Source of the DNA: Streptomyces alboflavus
Lineage (GTDB): Bacteria > Actinomycetota > Actinomycetes > Streptomycetales > Streptomycetaceae
Direction: 5' to 3'
Assembly (NCBI RefSeq): GCF_000716675.1
Contig: NZ_JNXT01000016.1
Coordinates: 1-64,000, forward strand
DNA length: 64,000 bases
This document shows, in pieces, positions 62,163-64,000 of this stretch. Made by a program: the position numbers and the translations under genes. The notes below the pieces were generated by a model that was given only the letters and a program-made list of their open reading frames with translations, made no database searches and was not told the origin of the DNA. The number at the start of each line of letters is the position of its first letter. The stretch's first letter is position 1.

Positions 62163-63008
62163 TCAGTTCGCGCTGCGCACTGTGACGTTGCCGTCGGCGC
62201 TCCGCACGGACACGTGGTGGGGGCTGCGGTCGTCGCGGGGGACGGTGACGTCGGTGCCGCCGTCGACGGTCTCGGTGTCGACGCGGTACGAGGCGGCCCC
62301 ACCTTCGCCACTCCCCTTGCTCCCCTTGCTCCCCGTCACCGGCAGCGCGATGTCCACGGACCCGTCCTGGCTGCGGGCCTGGAGCCGGTCGGGGGCGGCG
62401 GCGAGGTCGAGCCGCACGGAGCCGTCCTTGGAGGTGGCGCTGACACGCTTCGACGTGACGCCGACGGCGCGCACGGACCCGTCGACGCTGCGCAGGTCGA
62501 GCGGCCCGCTGACGTCGCGCAGCCGCACGGACCCGTCGGCCGTACGCACCTTCAGCGGCTCCCGGAACCCGGTGGCCGTCACCGACCCGTCCCTGTTCAC
62601 GACATCCACGGCGGTGCCGCGCGGCACGACGACCCGATGCTTGGCCGAACAGTTGCTGATGACCCCGCTGCACTTCACGCGCAGGGTCAGCCGGTCCCCG
62701 TCCATGTCCCACGTCACCTTGGGGCTCTTCCCGAGCACGGTCCGCCCGTCGAACCACCGCGTCACCCGCACGTCCCTGGCCCCCTTGTCGCCCGCGACCA
62801 CCAACTCCACCGCCGAGTCGTCCGAGTCCACGGTGAGGGTCCGCCCCGACAGCGCGAACGACCGCCGCTCCGGATCGGAGTCGTCCGAGGCATCGGCCCC
62901 GCACGCCGCGACGAGCCCGACGACGGCACTCGTCGTCCCCACGGCGACCAGCACCCGCATCCCACGCGGACTCCGCCCCTGCCCCGGACGACGACTGCGC
63001 ACGGCCAT
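62163..63008 (-). CDS. DUF4097-type beta-helical lipoprotein
   Basis: The product is 281 residues from ATG 63008 with GGGGAG upstream. A basic start and hydrophobic segment end in VAAC, a lipobox. The mature part repeats DGSV at about 20-residue steps (VNRDGSV, TADGSVRL, SVDGSVRA, SKDGSVRL, SQDGSVDI), typical of the DUF4097 beta-helix. It lies on the outer face of the membrane; its role is unknown. Confidence 0.85.
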   Translation of the reverse strand: MAVRSRRPGQGRSPRGMRVLVAVGTTSAVVGLVAACGADASDDSDPERRSFALSGRTLTVDSDDSAVELVVAGDKGARDVRVTRWFDGRTVLGKSPKVTWDMDGDRLTLRVKCSGVISNCSAKHRVVVPRGTAVDVVNRDGSVTATGFREPLKVRTADGSVRLRDVSGPLDLRSVDGSVRAVGVTSKRVSATSKDGSVRLDLAAAPDRLQARSQDGSVDIALPVTGSKGSKGSGEGGAASYRVDTETVDGGTDVTVPRDDRSPHHVSVRSADGNVTVRSAN

Positions 63009-63210
63009 GACACGCTCCCCTTGCTCACCTGCCCACAGCCCCTGCCGCAAGCACAGGACGACCGTACGAACCCGCGCCCACCAAGGGGATCCGGCTGCCC
63101 ACCGAATCCGAGGTGGGGCTGACCCCCGCACCCCCGGCGACCTCCGCCCCCACCCCCACCAGGGGTTTGCGGGGCCGCCCCACCGGCAGGGTAGGCTGTC
63201 GGAACATTCC

Positions 63211-63285
63211 GGGCGCGTAGCTCAGGGGTAGAGCGCTGCCCTTACAAGGCAGATGTCGGCGGTTCGAAACCGTCCGCGCCCACCA
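63211..63285 (+). tRNA. tRNA-Val (anticodon UAC)
   Basis: The 75-nt gene includes an encoded CCA end (63283-63285). Acceptor arms GGGCGCG (63211-63217) and CGCGCCC (63275-63281) pair perfectly. The anticodon loop is CTTACAA in the stem CTGCC/GGCAG, giving anticodon TAC. The T arm has GGTTCGAAACC. A promoter with TTGCGG (63167-63172) and TAGGCT (63192-63197) precedes it. Confidence 0.97.
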
Positions 63286-63343
63286 GTGCGAAGACCTCCG
63301 GCCGATCCTGGCCGGGGGTCCTCGGCGTACGTGACACTCGCCC

Positions 63344-63511
63344 TCATCCCTGCGTCCTCACGTCGGCCGCGAGCCGCGCGGCGCGCACGGCCTGGCGCAG
63401 GCGGGTGCCCTCAGGGCACGCGTCGTCCCTGCCGCACGCCGGGCAGTCGCGCAGGTGGTGGAGGTGGGCGCGGTACAGCTGGTCCGCGTGCCAGGTGGCG
63501 CCCTCGGTCAC
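63344..63511 (-). CDS. Small cysteine-rich protein coupled to the upstream gene
   Basis: This gene is 55 residues from GTG 63511, overlapping the upstream stop as GTGA. It contains CPACGRDDACPEG, with three cysteines in a row of short spacings, a possible zinc knuckle, and a helical end. It resembles small proteins that sit beside Streptomyces XRE/primase-like clusters; no function is known. Confidence 0.6.
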   Translation of the reverse strand: MTEGATWHADQLYRAHLHHLRDCPACGRDDACPEGTRLRQAVRAARLAADVRTQG

Positions 63512-63984
63512 GTCTCGGCCGCCGTCGGGCTGTCGGCCGTCGCGAGCAGAGTGCGCAGGCGCGCCGGGTCGCAGAGGTGGCCCGGGTGCCGGGGTGGGAC
63601 CACCCAGGCCGCGAGTGGCGTGACGCCGTCCGGGCGGGGGACGCCTAGGTAGGCGTCGGCGCCCAGGTGTTGCTCCGTGTCGGGCCATGGGGTGCCCGGG
63701 GGTACGAGTGCGTAGTACGGGGCTTCGCTGTAGCGGGTGTCGCGGAGGACCGGACCGTGCAGCCACTCCGCCAGGACCTTGGCCACGGTGTCCGGCTCGG
63801 CGCTGCCGACCACGCCGCGCATGCGCCCGGCCGGAATCCGGATCGCGTCGAAACGACGGCCGAGAGGGAGCAGGGCGAGGCCGTGATGGGCCCATTCGGC
63901 GTGGGCCTGTTCGGGCAACGGGTGGGTGCGGGCGAGCCAGTTGCAGACCGCCCTGCGGTGCGCGGAGCACGTCGATGAGTCCAT
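63508..63984 (-). CDS. Hypothetical protein, possibly primase/polymerase-like fold
   Basis: The product is 158 residues from ATG 63984, close to the window end. It is soluble, with a HGLALLPLGRRFDAIRIP stretch that vaguely recalls bifunctional primase/polymerase starts and many Pro/Trp residues later. The similarity is weak and no catalytic Asp pattern is clear. It is translationally coupled to the cysteine-rich gene, so the pair probably acts together. Confidence 0.6.
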   Translation of the reverse strand: MDSSTCSAHRRAVCNWLARTHPLPEQAHAEWAHHGLALLPLGRRFDAIRIPAGRMRGVVGSAEPDTVAKVLAEWLHGPVLRDTRYSEAPYYALVPPGTPWPDTEQHLGADAYLGVPRPDGVTPLAAWVVPPRHPGHLCDPARLRTLLATADSPTAAET

Positions 63985-64000
63985 GGTCAGGACCGTAGGG

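Overview
The window is chromosomal DNA from a high-GC actinomycete, almost certainly a Streptomyces. The evidence is extreme GC bias at third codon positions, many GTG starts, 4-bp ATGA/GTGA gene overlaps, a fabD-fabH-acpP-fabF operon preceded by a FasR-type regulator, an aceE-type homodimeric pyruvate dehydrogenase E1, paired XRE-DUF5753/DUF397 genes, several TerD paralogues, and leaderless promoters with a TANNNT box 6-8 nt before the start codon. I see no prophage, insertion sequence or CRISPR array. The window opens inside a Ser/Thr kinase gene and ends in a pair of small uncharacterised genes.

Layout. (1) 1-2310: kinase, a small secreted protein and an ATP-grasp enzyme. (2) 2358-15062: a tightly packed minus-strand operon: GT4 glycosyltransferase, SAM methyltransferase, giant AftD-like GT-C membrane protein, condensation-fold acyltransferase-like protein, second methyltransferase, EamA-like transporter, Trm112-like protein, FkbM methyltransferase and an unknown protein. 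It is preceded by a DUF3068 envelope protein. It looks like an uncharacterised cell-surface glycan or glycolipid assembly system. (3) 15314-21379: a tiny membrane protein coupled to a PucR-type regulator, a zinc-ribbon/TM protein, a divergent MarR/oxidoreductase pair, ohr and the Scr1-like XRE/DUF397 pair. (4) 21561-29860: secreted M14 carboxypeptidase, EI24 membrane protein, secreted pyroglutamyl-peptidase-like protein whose expected catalytic Cys is Ser, LysR/dehydrogenase/RidA and an SGNH lipoprotein. (5) 30213-35743: DUF3145, then the type II fatty acid synthase operon fabDH-acpP-fabF and its regulator fasR. (6) 35803-43338: pirin, serine hydrolase, GNAT, MerR/aldo-keto reductase, DUF4429, DUF1023-type hydrolase, I36-type secreted protein and a K+ channel. 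(7) 43439-48155: aceE, DUF3052 protein, a 23-bp tandem repeat array and a peroxiredoxin.

(8) 48271-57766: a tellurite/stress (Ter) locus. It holds two tandem terD genes, a TerC-like DUF475 membrane protein, a TerA-like protein, a third TerD protein with a Pro/Tyr-rich tail, and a translationally coupled CitE-like lyase, double phosphoribosyltransferase (TRSP plus StiP/PELOTA) and HAD phosphatase. The family literature predicts that such modules make an unknown nucleoside-like metabolite. Here the two phosphoribosyltransferase modules sit in one reading frame with a good internal ribosome site at the junction. (9) 57912-63984: FmdB-type protein, KDG kinase and KDPG aldolase, DUF4383 protein, coiled-coil membrane protein, DUF4097-type lipoprotein, tRNA-Val(UAC) and a terminal small gene pair.

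The best candidates for undescribed biology are the surface-glycan operon and the Ter-linked metabolite operon. Smaller points are substituted active sites (RidA Arg to Ser, pyroglutamyl-peptidase-like Cys to Ser), several clean operator-like repeats, the 23-bp intergenic array, and 27-bp repeats that extend the N-terminus of the KDG kinase.
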